DNA from: Citrobacter amalonaticus
Lineage (GTDB): Bacteria > Pseudomonadota > Gammaproteobacteria > Enterobacterales > Enterobacteriaceae
Length of the DNA: 64,000 bases
Assembly: GCF_001559075.2 (NCBI RefSeq)
Contig: NZ_CP014015.2
Span: 3,968,001 to 4,032,000, forward strand
Reading direction: 5' to 3'
Shown in pieces: positions 25,013 through 34,080 of this stretch. Position 1 is the first letter of the stretch, and the number at the start of each line of letters is the position of its first letter. The position numbers and the translations under genes were made by a program. The notes under the pieces are model-generated. The model saw only the letters and a program-made list of their open reading frames with translations, searched no databases and was not told where the DNA came from.

Positions 25013-26149
25013 ATGGCTAACACACTTACCGGGTTGATCCCGACTATCTTTACGGCTCTGGATACCGTTTCTCGCGAGCAGGTCGGTTTTATTCCGGCCG
25101 TATCGCGCAATGCCAAATCTGATGCGGCGGCGAAGGACCAGACTGTTACTGCACCGGTTGCGCCACCTGCAACCACTGTTGACATTACGCCGGGGGCTAC
25201 TGCACCAAATGATGGTGACCAGACGATTGGCACAGTTGATGTCAAAATCACCAAATCCAAAATGGCCCCTGTCAAATGGAACGGTGAGGAACAACTGGCG
25301 TTGGGGCCAGCAGGGACATACAACACCATTCTTGCGGATCAGTTTAAGCAGGCTTTTCGCGCGCTGGCTAATGAGATGGATGCAGATCTCGCAGCTTTGT
25401 ATTTCGCATCCTCCCGTGCTGTCGGCACTGCCGGTACTGCTCCTTTCGGTATTGCAGGTGATTTATCAGATGCGGCAAATGCGCGCCAGGTTCTTTCGGA
25501 CAACGGCTCGCCGACAACTGATTTGCAGATGGTTCTCGGTTCTTCGGCTATTGCTAACCTCCGCGGTAAACAGTCTGTTCTGTTCAAAGTGAATGAGTCC
25601 GGTACTGATGCGCTTCTTCGTGAAGGTATCGTGGGGCGGCTGGAAGGGTTCAATATCCACGAATCCGCTCATATTAAGAAACATGCTGCGTCTCCTGCGA
25701 CTGGGTATCTTGTGAATGGGGCAAAAGATGAAGGCGATATCCTGATTGCGATTGACACTGGTACTGGCGCCATCGCAGCCGGTGACATCGTGATGTTTGA
25801 GGGGGACAGCAATAAATACCTTGTTGCTGCCGCGACTGCCACGATTATCACTCTGGCCGCTCCGGGCTTACGTCAGGCGCTTGTTGATAATACCGCTATT
25901 ACTGCTGGTGGTACCTACACCGCAAATATGGCGTTCGATCGTAACGCATTCCTTCTGGCTTCCCGTACGCCTGCAATGCCGCAGGGTGGCGACACTGCGG
26001 ATGATGTGATGAACGTTACCGATCCGGTATCTGGTATTACTTACCAGGTGGCGCTGTACCGACAGTACCGCCAGGTACGCTACGAAGTTGGTCTGTCATG
26101 GGGCGTGGCGGCAGTGAAAACAGAGCATAGCTGCTTAATTCAGGGTTAA
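25013..26149 (+). CDS. Major capsid protein, P22 coat family
   Basis: 378 residues. Start ANTLTGLIPTIFTALDTVSREQVGFIPAVSRN and segments such as FKQAFRALANEMDADLAALYF and the C-terminal ALYRQYRQVRYEVGLSWGVAAVKTEHSCLI follow the P22 gp5 coat family (HK97 fold with inserted domain). It forms the icosahedral shell. P22 itself is short-tailed; here the coat is combined with a siphophage tail. Confidence 0.9.
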   Translation: MANTLTGLIPTIFTALDTVSREQVGFIPAVSRNAKSDAAAKDQTVTAPVAPPATTVDITPGATAPNDGDQTIGTVDVKITKSKMAPVKWNGEEQLALGPAGTYNTILADQFKQAFRALANEMDADLAALYFASSRAVGTAGTAPFGIAGDLSDAANARQVLSDNGSPTTDLQMVLGSSAIANLRGKQSVLFKVNESGTDALLREGIVGRLEGFNIHESAHIKKHAASPATGYLVNGAKDEGDILIAIDTGTGAIAAGDIVMFEGDSNKYLVAAATATIITLAAPGLRQALVDNTAITAGGTYTANMAFDRNAFLLASRTPAMPQGGDTADDVMNVTDPVSGITYQVALYRQYRQVRYEVGLSWGVAAVKTEHSCLIQG

Positions 26150-26188
26150 TTATCAGGGGGGCTGCGGCCCCTTTTTAATGGAGGGTTT

Positions 26189-26398
26189 ATGGCTGGACTA
26201 ACCAAAGAGCAGCGTGCTGCAGAAAAGCTTACCGCTGAACGGACTATGCAAAACAATTCAGAGCAGCAGGAGCTGCAGGGCATTCTGGTTGCTATGGTAA
26301 CTGACTTCTCAGTATTTCCCGGCGCGCCCACCACCGCAGACGTGCATCCTGACGAAGTGGAAAACTGGAAGGCGGCAGGTTGGCGCATAGAGGAGTGA
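26189..26398 (+). CDS. Small head-region protein
   Basis: 69 residues, acidic and soluble (MAGLTKEQRAAEKLTAERTM ... VHPDEVENWKAAGWRIEE). The C-terminal 'VHPDEVENWKAAGW' type ending is shared with short head-completion proteins that follow coat genes. Site GGAGG upstream. Confidence 0.6.
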   Translation: MAGLTKEQRAAEKLTAERTMQNNSEQQELQGILVAMVTDFSVFPGAPTTADVHPDEVENWKAAGWRIEE

Positions 26399-26401
26399 TT
26401 C

Positions 26402-26794
26402 ATGATCACCTACATCACGGTAGCGGATGTTGATCATATCCTCGGTGCCGACTGGACTGATGCCAGTAAAAAAGAAAAATCCGTGAAAATGGCGAATGCC
26501 TGGCTGAACGGATTATATCTGCGGGTTTGCCCGGATGACATTCCTGATGATGTCAAAGAGGCTGGTGCGTATGTTTCGTCGGTTGCTGCAGCCGGAAAAC
26601 TTTACCAGCAAAAAACTGATTCAGGCGTAGTGACCAGCAAATCAGTCGAGGCTAAAGGCGTCAGTGTGTCGAAATCATTCGCGGAATTATCCACCAATAG
26701 CACTGCATTGCTCGATCCTGACTTGCAGTTCGCTCTGGCGTTGCTAAAGCCATATGGCGTCAATCAGTCACAAATCAGGCTGGTGAGGGGGTGA
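26402..26794 (+). CDS. Head-tail connector (DnaT-like adaptor)
   Basis: 130 residues, helical: YITVADVDHILGADWTDASKKEKSVKMANAWLNGL ... LLDPDLQFALALLKPYG. Proteins with this pattern after siphophage coat genes are head-tail adaptors, often labelled DnaT-like in databases. Assigned from pattern and order. Confidence 0.7.
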   Translation: MITYITVADVDHILGADWTDASKKEKSVKMANAWLNGLYLRVCPDDIPDDVKEAGAYVSSVAAAGKLYQQKTDSGVVTSKSVEAKGVSVSKSFAELSTNSTALLDPDLQFALALLKPYGVNQSQIRLVRG

Positions 26795-26795
26795 T

Positions 26796-27179
26796 GTGGG
26801 ACTTCGTGACGAACTTCAGGCAGAAATCGCCGCTGCTTTCGACGATGACCTTGCCGACGCTGTTAATGCGTTCACTGGTTCCTATGTGATTCAAACAGGA
26901 TGGGATCCCGTTACGGAAACCGGAGGGAAAACCACTGTTACGTATACCGGACGTGGCGTGCTGGCTGATTACAGCGTTGAGCGCATTGATGGCTTGAACA
27001 TCCTCAAAGGTGATATTGAACTGGTGGCGCTGGTGAACGAAGTGACCGATAAGCCGAAAGTTGACCATATCATCGAAGCGCCTGACCTGGTTACTGGTGA
27101 GCAACAGCGATACAAGGCGATTTCTGTGGAAACAGATCCAGCGGGAGCCGCTTATTCCATTCAGTTGCGGAGGGTGTGA
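26796..27179 (+). CDS. Head-closure / stopper-type protein
   Basis: 127 residues from GTG 26796. Beta-rich after an N-terminal helix (MGLRDELQAEIAAAFDDDLADAV ... GRGVLADYSVERIDGLNILKGD ... QQRYKAISVETDPAGAAYSIQLRRV). Position 2 in the connector set (adaptor, stopper, neck, terminator) supports a stopper role; no strong motif. Confidence 0.65.
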   Translation: MGLRDELQAEIAAAFDDDLADAVNAFTGSYVIQTGWDPVTETGGKTTVTYTGRGVLADYSVERIDGLNILKGDIELVALVNEVTDKPKVDHIIEAPDLVTGEQQRYKAISVETDPAGAAYSIQLRRV

Positions 27180-27180
27180 T

Positions 27181-27561
27181 ATGGCGAACGGGTGGAGTAT
27201 CGACCCCTCTGTTTTTATGAATCAGGTTGAGGAAGACGTTGGTAAAAAATTGCGTTTTATCTCGCTTCAGTTGCTGAATGAAATTGTCTCTCGCTCTCCG
27301 GTCGATACCGGGCGTTTCCGTGCGAATAATCAGGTGAGTATTGGCTCTCCTGAATACGGCACCACCGATACAACAGATAAAAATGGATCGGCGACTTTTC
27401 AGCAAGGCAGCGCTGTTATCGTGCAAGGAAAACCTTATTCAGTCATCTACATTCAGAATAACCTCCCATACGCGGAACCTCTTGAGAATGGTCACTCGCA
27501 GCAGGCTCCGGCAGGTATCTACGCTGTCTCATTCCACGGTGTAACACAGGCCTACAAATGA
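27181..27561 (+). CDS. HK97 gp10-like neck / minor tail protein
   Basis: 126 residues from ATG 27181. The HK97 gp10 family hallmarks are present: LLNEIVSRSPVDTGRFRANNQVS, then YIQNNLPYAEPLENGHSQQAPAGIYAVSF. It attaches the tail to the completed head. Overlaps the next gene by 4 bases. Confidence 0.85.
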   Translation: MANGWSIDPSVFMNQVEEDVGKKLRFISLQLLNEIVSRSPVDTGRFRANNQVSIGSPEYGTTDTTDKNGSATFQQGSAVIVQGKPYSVIYIQNNLPYAEPLENGHSQQAPAGIYAVSFHGVTQAYK

Positions 27562-27950
27562 CCCTTACAGAAATTCGTAACGCTGTCATTGCTCGCATGA
27601 CGGCGCAGACGGCTATTGCTGAAAGTGACGTGACATACCCTAACGACCCGACATTCGACCCGAAAGGAAAGGATATTTGGGCGCGTGTGACAAACATAGC
27701 CGGTCAGGCAGGCGCGACGGAAATCGGCGCGGGTCCCGTTGTACACAGAACGGGGATTGTCATTATCCAGCTTTTTGTTCCCGCCGGTTCTCACTCATTA
27801 CCAATAACTCAGGCCGCCGACAAAATTGTTTCTTTGTTCGAGTTCCGGGATGACGGCGCACTGAGCTATTTCGCAGCATCAGCATACGAAGTCGGTGATG
27901 CCAATGGTTGGTATCAATGGAACATCAACATCCCTTACCGCGCGACTTAG
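27558..27950 (+). CDS. Tail terminator protein (gpU-like, DUF4128 type)
   Basis: 130 residues: N-terminal helix (TLTEIRNAVIARMTAQT), then YPNDPTFDPKGKDIWARVTN and FVPAGSHSLPITQAADKIVSLFEFRD. This is the DUF4128 pattern found at the tail-terminator position. It caps the tail tube at the head-proximal end. Confidence 0.78.
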   Translation: MTLTEIRNAVIARMTAQTAIAESDVTYPNDPTFDPKGKDIWARVTNIAGQAGATEIGAGPVVHRTGIVIIQLFVPAGSHSLPITQAADKIVSLFEFRDDGALSYFAASAYEVGDANGWYQWNINIPYRAT

Positions 27951-27974
27951 CGCCAAATAACAGGAGGTAACCAG

Positions 27975-29150
27975 ATGTCATCTGGAGCCAAAGTTCTTAG
28001 TGCATTCGTGCGCGAAACTACTCCCGGAGTGACCCCAACGGGTATTCCATGGAACCTTTTCAAACGCACAAGTTGGGGCGTTGGCCCGTCCCAGAATACC
28101 AATGACAACGATGAAATCGGCGGCACTCGAATGGCGCAGGGCGCTACGCTGGGAACGGTCGATGTTGGCGGCGATGTCGGGGCAAAATTCCGCTATGGCC
28201 AGCATGATGACTTCCTGGCTTCGTGTTTTGGCGCGGAGTGGGCGGGTAATGTGCTGACGATGGGGAATGACCGTATCTCTTTCTCACTCGCAACATACGC
28301 GTCGGACGTTGGTATTGCCTCCATTGTCCGCGGCGCGCAGGTAAGTGTGTTCCAGTTGGCGGTCCCGAATGATGGCGACGTTACCGCGACAGTCACATTC
28401 GCCGGGCTGGGCTGGGGCTCAAAAGCAGACGATACGAGCTACATCACCGGTACTCCTGCAGATAATGCTGGCGAACTGCGTTACTCGTTCAAAGAGGTCA
28501 CAGCAATCAACCTGAACGGGATCGACGGCGGTGATGGTTTCTGTATCGATACCTTCAACATCCAGTTCGACAATAACGTCCAGACGCAGCGCTGTATCGG
28601 CACCGGTTCACCGTTTGCCGGGGCGAACATCCCTACTACCTTTACGCCGTCAGGTTCGATCACACTCTCATGGTCTAAAGCTGCGTGGGAGGTCTGGAGC
28701 AAAACGCTTACCGGCGCAACCGTGCCATTCAGTTTCACGCTGGCGAACGACGAAGGGCAGTACACGTTTGACTTCCCGAAAGTGCAGGTCGCCGGTGACT
28801 GGCCGGATGGCGGCAATACTGACATTATCCAGGTTCAACTGGATATCACTGCGGCCGACGAGTCGCCGACGATTACCCGCGCTGTTACCGTCCCAGCCAC
28901 GGCAATCAGCGTAACGCCAGCAACTTCATCAGGTGATGTCGGTACTTCCGTCACGCTGACAGCGAACCTTACCCCGGCTGGTGCGACTGATGCTGTGCAG
29001 TGGGAGTCATCAGATCAGACGGTCGCAACGGTGGTATCGACAGGCCAAAAAACCTGCCAGGTAGACAGAGTCGGTGACGGCACCGCAACGATAACCGGCA
29101 AAGTGCGAGGCTTCACCGCCACCGCCGAGATTACCGTAACCGAACCATAA
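27975..29150 (+). CDS. Major tail tube protein with Big_2 Ig-like domain
   Basis: 391 residues. Residues 1-295 form the tube-like beta protein (ETTPGVTPTGIPWNLFKRTSWGVGPSQN...). Residues about 305-391 are a bacterial Ig-like Big_2 domain (ISVTPATSSGDVGTSVTLTA ... WESSDQTVATV...GDGTATITGKVRGFTATAEITVTEP), which would decorate the tail surface and may aid weak cell adhesion. The lambda gpV tail protein has the same architecture. Confidence 0.88.
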   Translation: MSSGAKVLSAFVRETTPGVTPTGIPWNLFKRTSWGVGPSQNTNDNDEIGGTRMAQGATLGTVDVGGDVGAKFRYGQHDDFLASCFGAEWAGNVLTMGNDRISFSLATYASDVGIASIVRGAQVSVFQLAVPNDGDVTATVTFAGLGWGSKADDTSYITGTPADNAGELRYSFKEVTAINLNGIDGGDGFCIDTFNIQFDNNVQTQRCIGTGSPFAGANIPTTFTPSGSITLSWSKAAWEVWSKTLTGATVPFSFTLANDEGQYTFDFPKVQVAGDWPDGGNTDIIQVQLDITAADESPTITRAVTVPATAISVTPATSSGDVGTSVTLTANLTPAGATDAVQWESSDQTVATVVSTGQKTCQVDRVGDGTATITGKVRGFTATAEITVTEP

Positions 29151-29212
29151 AATTTCCCTTGCCCGTTCCGCTCTGCATGGCGGCGCGGGCTTTTTTAATG
29201 CAGGAGCTTTTA

Positions 29213-29680
29213 ATGATCATCTTGACTCCACGAATTGATATTGGCGGCGAGCGCTGGTTTACACCGCTGAAAGATATGAAACCCATTGAAGGGCTGAAAC
29301 TACTCGTCAGCAGTATTGATAACGATCAGTACCGCTCGCGCAATGCGCTTATCCGCCGCCATATTGAAAAGATGGATGCCAGTTACCAGGTTGGAACCAG
29401 CGAATTTAGCCTGTCATCGATCGGAGAAATTGACTCCGCTGATGACCTGCTGATCGATAACTGCGCGCGTTACCTGCTGAAAGACTGGAAGGGCGTCGGT
29501 GAGCTTGTTGATGGCGAAGAGGTTCCGATTGAGTACACGCCGGAACGCGGTGCTGCACTTATGAAACAGGAACCAGTGATTTACTGGCAAATTCTGGCTG
29601 AAGCCGCCAGCATCGCCCAGGGGAAAGAACAGCAAAAGCAGGAAACCGTAAAAAAGCCATCGAAGCGCAAAAGTGGCTGA
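29213..29680 (+). CDS. Tail assembly chaperone G
   Basis: 155 residues from ATG 29213 (site CAGGAG). The acidic helical middle and position between tube and tape measure identify the tail assembly chaperone. A slippery heptamer near its 3' end allows synthesis of a G-T fusion. Both forms are thought to bind the tape measure protein during tail assembly. Confidence 0.8.
   Translation: MIILTPRIDIGGERWFTPLKDMKPIEGLKLLVSSIDNDQYRSRNALIRRHIEKMDASYQVGTSEFSLSSIGEIDSADDLLIDNCARYLLKDWKGVGELVDGEEVPIEYTPERGAALMKQEPVIYWQILAEAASIAQGKEQQKQETVKKPSKRKSG
29650..29656 (+). other. Programmed -1 frameshift site A-AAA-AAG
   Basis: In the G frame the bases read gtA AAA AAG, a canonical X-XXY-YYZ heptamer identical to that of E. 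coli dnaX. A -1 shift here joins the next codons (AIEAQKWLSEFGG...) to the T frame ending at 29997, giving a 261-residue product. Confidence 0.85.
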
Positions 29681-29997
29681 GTGAGTTCGGCGGGGAGCAG
29701 GGTGAAAAGGCAAAGTGGCGAAGGGAGAAATTAAAACTCCCGCCAATTCCAGAGCCTGAAATTGACGGTGTGACAGGGGAAATCCTCAACGCCTACTCCG
29801 TTATCTCCCGCTCCCGTCTGTATGCAGGGATGGCGGGCGTACCGCTTCCGATCTCACTTCATGATATTGAGCGCTTTCTTTCTGCCAGGCCGCTTCTCAT
29901 TGATCGTGATGAATTTGACGCTGCGATATTTGCCCTCGATAACGCATGGCGTGAAGAGTGGGTAATGAATCAGAAGACTGGAACAATCGTAAACTAA
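29656..29997 (+). CDS. Tail assembly chaperone T domain (made as G-T fusion)
   Basis: 113 codons readable only after the -1 shift: AIEAQKWLSEFGGEQGEKAK ... EILNAYSVISRSRLYAGMAG ... FDAAIFALDNAWREEWV. There is no good independent start at the junction. This Trp/Tyr-rich helical part is typical of the T domain. The minor fusion product recruits tube protein to the tape measure. Confidence 0.8.
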   Translation, partial: AIEAQKWLSEFGGEQGEKAKWRREKLKLPPIPEPEIDGVTGEILNAYSVISRSRLYAGMAGVPLPISLHDIERFLSARPLLIDRDEFDAAIFALDNAWREEWVMNQKTGTIVN

Positions 29998-30017
29998 CTC
30001 AATCTCGGGCCTGTTGC

Positions 30018-30572
30018 TTAAACCATTTTTGCAACCAATCGCTTAGCTGTTAATGCTGAAATGGATGAGTAACATGCGAGTAATTCTTCTTGGGTTAGAT
30101 CAGTTAGATTGGGATACAGCTCTCTGATTTTAGAAACAACAATCGGTGGTTCTTCAGGAAGAGATTTTATCAATTCAAGCGCTCTGCGGTATTTCCCGGT
30201 TGGTGCGTTAGGCCTAAATCCATATTTTTTACACATGATTTGCGAAAACCAAACAGCGATACCTTCCTCCAGATAAGATGCAGGATCATTTCGAGGGTTT
30301 AGTATATGTACAGCCTCATGAGCCATCTCAAACAAGAAGCAAGGCCAACCAGCTTTTGAACCATTACTGAGATGAACAATACATATTTTCTCCCCATTTA
30401 TTACCATTCCTGAAGCTCGAGGTGAGTGGTCTCCATATATGATTGTTGGATTGATTTTATAAGAAGTATCTCGGTGACCAAAAACATTTTCAGCTTCCGC
30501 GATGATCATCATCATAGCGTTGACACCGACAGATAAATCCTCACTAGGTAATTTATTGGGCAGTTGAAACAT
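30018..30572 (-). CDS. HExxH metallopeptidase-like moron protein
   Basis: 184 residues, opposite to all surrounding tail genes. Start ATG 30572, with site GGAGG 6 bases upstream. Zinc-protease motif FEMAHEAVHIL (H85, E86, H89) followed by YLEEGIAVWFSQ, whose Glu about 13 residues after the second His could be the third ligand (gluzincin-like). No signal peptide or membrane segment, so cytoplasmic. It lies between the GT chaperone and tape measure, a slot normally empty. Family not recognised; proteolytic activity is inferred from the motif. Confidence 0.7.
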   Translation of the reverse strand: MFQLPNKLPSEDLSVGVNAMMMIIAEAENVFGHRDTSYKINPTIIYGDHSPRASGMVINGEKICIVHLSNGSKAGWPCFLFEMAHEAVHILNPRNDPASYLEEGIAVWFSQIMCKKYGFRPNAPTGKYRRALELIKSLPEEPPIVVSKIRELYPNLTDLTQEELLACYSSISALTAKRLVAKMV

Positions 30573-30666
30573 GAAAACCTCCATTATTTTTTAGTTATAT
30601 CGGCAACGAACATTAATACCTTAAAAAATCGCTAATGAAAGGCGTTTTTTCCGTTTGGAGATCGCA

Positions 30667-33483
30667 ATGTCAGAGCAGACATCCCGCCTCGCCATCATCA
30701 TCGACAGCACAGGCGCAGAAAAAAAAGCAGAAAGCCTGACCAGCGCCCTACATGGATTGACTGAATGGGGGCAGAAAGCAGCGGCCAGCGCCGGGAAGGT
30801 AACAAAAGCCACCGAGGAAGAATCGGCAGCATTATCGGAACTGCTTGACCGCATTGATCCGGTTAATGCTGCGCTGAATAAGCTGGATAAACAACGGCAG
30901 CAACTGGCGAAATTCAAGTCGAAAGACATGCTGGACGATGAGACTTTTGATGTCTATTCGAAAAAAATCGATGAGGCACGTAACCGTCTCACTGGATTTT
31001 CAGACCAGTTGAAAAATACTGGCATGTCTGCAAAGCAGACCGCTTTTGCCATGCGACTTGTTCCGATGCAAATGACCGATATCGTCACAAGCTTAGCCGC
31101 AGGGCAACCACCATTGATGGTTCTGTTACAGCAGGGCGGTCAGTTAAAGGACATGTTCGGCGGCATTGGTCCTGCAGCCAAGGCTATGGGGGGATATATT
31201 CTTGGGCTGGTTAACCCTTTCACCCTGGCGGCAGCCGCTGTTGGTGTTCTTGGATTGGCTTATTACCAGGGGAGCCAGGAACAGGACGCTTTTAATAAAT
31301 CACTTATCCTGACGGGTAATCAGGTAGGGAAAACATCAAGCCAACTGGCTGATATCGCTGCGCGCGCTGGTGTGGCGGCAAACTCTATCACTGGTAAAGC
31401 GGCATCGACGTTAAATCTACTGGTGGAATCTGGAAAGGTTGCCGGTGATTCGCTTGAGCGCGTGACAACTGCCGTTGTTAAAACGAGTGAAGCCACTGGT
31501 ATTGCGACCGATCAACTGGTGGACGACTTCAACAAAATAGCCGCCGATCCGCTGGATGCAATCACCAAACTAAATGACCAGTACCACTTCCTGACGCTGG
31601 CGACTTACAACCAGATTAAAGCCCTTCAGGATGAAGGTAACCAGCAGGAAGCGGCACGTGTCGCTACAGACGCATATGCAAACACCATGCAGCAGCGTGC
31701 AACTGACATTCAACAGAATCTTGGTTTGTTGGAAAAGGCATGGAATGGTTTGGCTGGAGCCGCAAAAAGCGCCTGGGATGCCATGCTTGATGTTGGGCGA
31801 GATTCTGGCGGTAATGAACGCATTGCACAAATTCGTAAGGAACTGGACTGGATCGATAACGCCGTTGGTGGGAAAGCTGTTTTTGGTGCTCGACGTAATG
31901 AGCTTGAGCAGGAGTTAAACATCCTGCAACTCACGATGACAGCTCAAGCTGATGTCAGTGGTGCTGTGTCTGAAGCAAATAAGGCTGAGCAGCAACGCAT
32001 CAAAACCCAGCAGGAAGCGGATCGCGTCAACCAGCAGTTCTTGTCGAATGCTGATAAGAGAAACAAGGCGATTCAGCAACAGAAGAAGTTTCTGGATGCC
32101 GGGGCGATCAGTGCGGATCAGTATGCGAAAAATGTTTCTCGCATTAATGAAATGTACAAAGACCCAAAAACGCCAGCAGCGCCAAAAGGTAAAGCCGCTA
32201 CTGAAGATGCAGGGCAACGTATGATTGATCAGCTCAACCAGCAAAACGCCCTGCTGGTTACTCAGGCTGAAGCAACAAACAAACTGTCTTCTTCTGAACA
32301 GGAACTCATCAAATGGCGTCAACAGCTTTCCACTCTGGAAACACGATCACCATCCCAATTAACTACCGCACAAAAATCGCTACTGCTTCGTAAAGACGAA
32401 ATTACTTCATTGATGGAGCGCAATGCCCAACAGGAGAAAAATAACCGCCTGATGAAGGAGGCGACGGAACTTGCATCGTATCGCAGTACGCTTGAGATGG
32501 GGCTGGATAATTTGCGAGCCAGCTATGCTGTTCAGGATTCTGGTTTCGGTCTGGGTGAGAAGCAGCAGAAACAGATGCAAGAACTGCTTCAACTGGAACA
32601 AAAATATAATGCCCAGCGACAGCAACTTGATCGTGATTATGCAGATAAATCGAAAGGTATGAGCGAGGAGACGTATAACGCTAAATCACAAATGCTGACT
32701 GATGCATTAGGTCGTGAGAGGGCAATAATGCAGCAACACTATGAAGACCTCGACGCGATGAACAATGACTGGCTGGGCGGCGTTGAGCAGGGGGGGCGAA
32801 ACTGGATGGATACAGCATCGACGTATTCTACCCAGATGTCTGGCGTTGTTCAGGGAGCGATGAGTGGCCTTGTCGATACGATGGCCGACGGGTTGAGCGG
32901 TAGTAAAGCGGACTGGAACGAGTGGTCTATGAGCGTTCTGAAGTCCCTTCAAAAAGTGTTACTGAACGCGATGATCGTAAACGGCATCAAATCAATGCAA
33001 GGCGCAGGTATTTGGGGCTCGTTATTTGGTTCAGCGAACAGCGGTGGATCAACTCCTTCCGGAGTCTATGGCAGTGCATCAAGTGGGCTGGATTTCTTCA
33101 AACAAAATGCTAAAGGTGGGGTTTATGACTCTCCATCACTTAGCGCATATTCTGGCGGTGTATTTGATTCACCAAAGCTTTTTGCCTTCGCTAAAGGCGC
33201 TGGTGTATTTGGTGAAGCCGGACCGGAAGCAATTATGCCTCTTGCCAGAACGCCTGACGGGAATCTGGGGGTCAGGATGATGGGAGAGCAGGGGGGAGGT
33301 TTCTCTGGCGACATAATCGTTCAGCAAACGATTCATGTTTCAGGAAATGGCGACGCTGCATTGAATCGAGCAATGGAAGATGCTGCCAGAAAAGGGGCTA
33401 GCGACGGCGCCAGACAGGCCAGACAGGAAATGCTTCAGGATTTTCAGAACCGTGGGCAGGGGCGGAGATTACTAGGAGTTTAA
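30667..33483 (+). CDS. Tape measure protein
   Basis: 938 residues from ATG 30667 (site GGAGATCGC). Long coiled coils (about 75-115, 440-680) flank hydrophobic segments (about 165-200, PAAKAMGGYILGLVNPFTLAAAAVG), and the C-terminus is Gly/Ser-rich with GVFGEAGPEAIMPLARTPDG, typical of tape measure proteins. It sets tail length and is ejected with the DNA. Confidence 0.93.
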   Translation: MSEQTSRLAIIIDSTGAEKKAESLTSALHGLTEWGQKAAASAGKVTKATEEESAALSELLDRIDPVNAALNKLDKQRQQLAKFKSKDMLDDETFDVYSKKIDEARNRLTGFSDQLKNTGMSAKQTAFAMRLVPMQMTDIVTSLAAGQPPLMVLLQQGGQLKDMFGGIGPAAKAMGGYILGLVNPFTLAAAAVGVLGLAYYQGSQEQDAFNKSLILTGNQVGKTSSQLADIAARAGVAANSITGKAASTLNLLVESGKVAGDSLERVTTAVVKTSEATGIATDQLVDDFNKIAADPLDAITKLNDQYHFLTLATYNQIKALQDEGNQQEAARVATDAYANTMQQRATDIQQNLGLLEKAWNGLAGAAKSAWDAMLDVGRDSGGNERIAQIRKELDWIDNAVGGKAVFGARRNELEQELNILQLTMTAQADVSGAVSEANKAEQQRIKTQQEADRVNQQFLSNADKRNKAIQQQKKFLDAGAISADQYAKNVSRINEMYKDPKTPAAPKGKAATEDAGQRMIDQLNQQNALLVTQAEATNKLSSSEQELIKWRQQLSTLETRSPSQLTTAQKSLLLRKDEITSLMERNAQQEKNNRLMKEATELASYRSTLEMGLDNLRASYAVQDSGFGLGEKQQKQMQELLQLEQKYNAQRQQLDRDYADKSKGMSEETYNAKSQMLTDALGRERAIMQQHYEDLDAMNNDWLGGVEQGGRNWMDTASTYSTQMSGVVQGAMSGLVDTMADGLSGSKADWNEWSMSVLKSLQKVLLNAMIVNGIKSMQGAGIWGSLFGSANSGGSTPSGVYGSASSGLDFFKQNAKGGVYDSPSLSAYSGGVFDSPKLFAFAKGAGVFGEAGPEAIMPLARTPDGNLGVRMMGEQGGGFSGDIIVQQTIHVSGNGDAALNRAMEDAARKGASDGARQARQEMLQDFQNRGQGRRLLGV

Positions 33484-33486
33484 CAG

Positions 33487-34080
33487 ATGGCTGATGTATT
33501 AGAGTGGCCAGGGCCTCGCCCTTCATCCCTCCACTGGTATCTCGAGTCGAATACCAAAACATTCAGATCTCCATTCAATGGCTCATCCCAGGTAGCGCGC
33601 TTTCCGGGGTCCCGGTGGAAATGTACTGTCGGCTATGACGTTCTGGATGACGCTCAGGCCAGAAAAATTGAGGCAGTACTGGCGTCACTGGACGGTGAAT
33701 ATGGACGTGTGAAAATTCGCGACTGGGGGCGTGATGGTGGCTCGACTGCCGCCACAGTGTTAGTGGCGGATGCGAATCAAACAGGAAGTACCCTTTCAAC
33801 TAAAGGCTGGCCGGCTAATACGATAGTGATGCAAGCCGGTTACTACCTGACTGTAAATTCGGAACTGAAAAAAGTGACTGAGGATGTATTCAGCAATTCC
33901 AGCGGTGTTGCTGTGATCCCTATATCCCCAATGCTGCGGTCATCTCCGGCGGCAAATAGTACGGTAGAGGTGCGAGAGCCATGGGGGATATTCAAGCTTT
34001 CGGATAACTTGCAGAGCGCATTTGATCGTAAACCGGGTGGGATAACGTCAATGACCATTGAATTTGAGGAGGCGTTTTAA
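33487..34080 (+). CDS. Distal tail / minor tail protein
   Basis: 197 residues, beta-rich. Segments WRCTVGY-like (SRWKCTVGYDVLDDAQARKIEAVLASLDGEYGRVKIRDWG) and EPWGIFKLSDNLQSAF ... SMTIEFEEAF are typical of the short protein following the tape measure in siphophages of this type. Stop overlaps the next start (TAATG). Confidence 0.72.
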   Translation: MADVLEWPGPRPSSLHWYLESNTKTFRSPFNGSSQVARFPGSRWKCTVGYDVLDDAQARKIEAVLASLDGEYGRVKIRDWGRDGGSTAATVLVADANQTGSTLSTKGWPANTIVMQAGYYLTVNSELKKVTEDVFSNSSGVAVIPISPMLRSSPAANSTVEVREPWGIFKLSDNLQSAFDRKPGGITSMTIEFEEAF

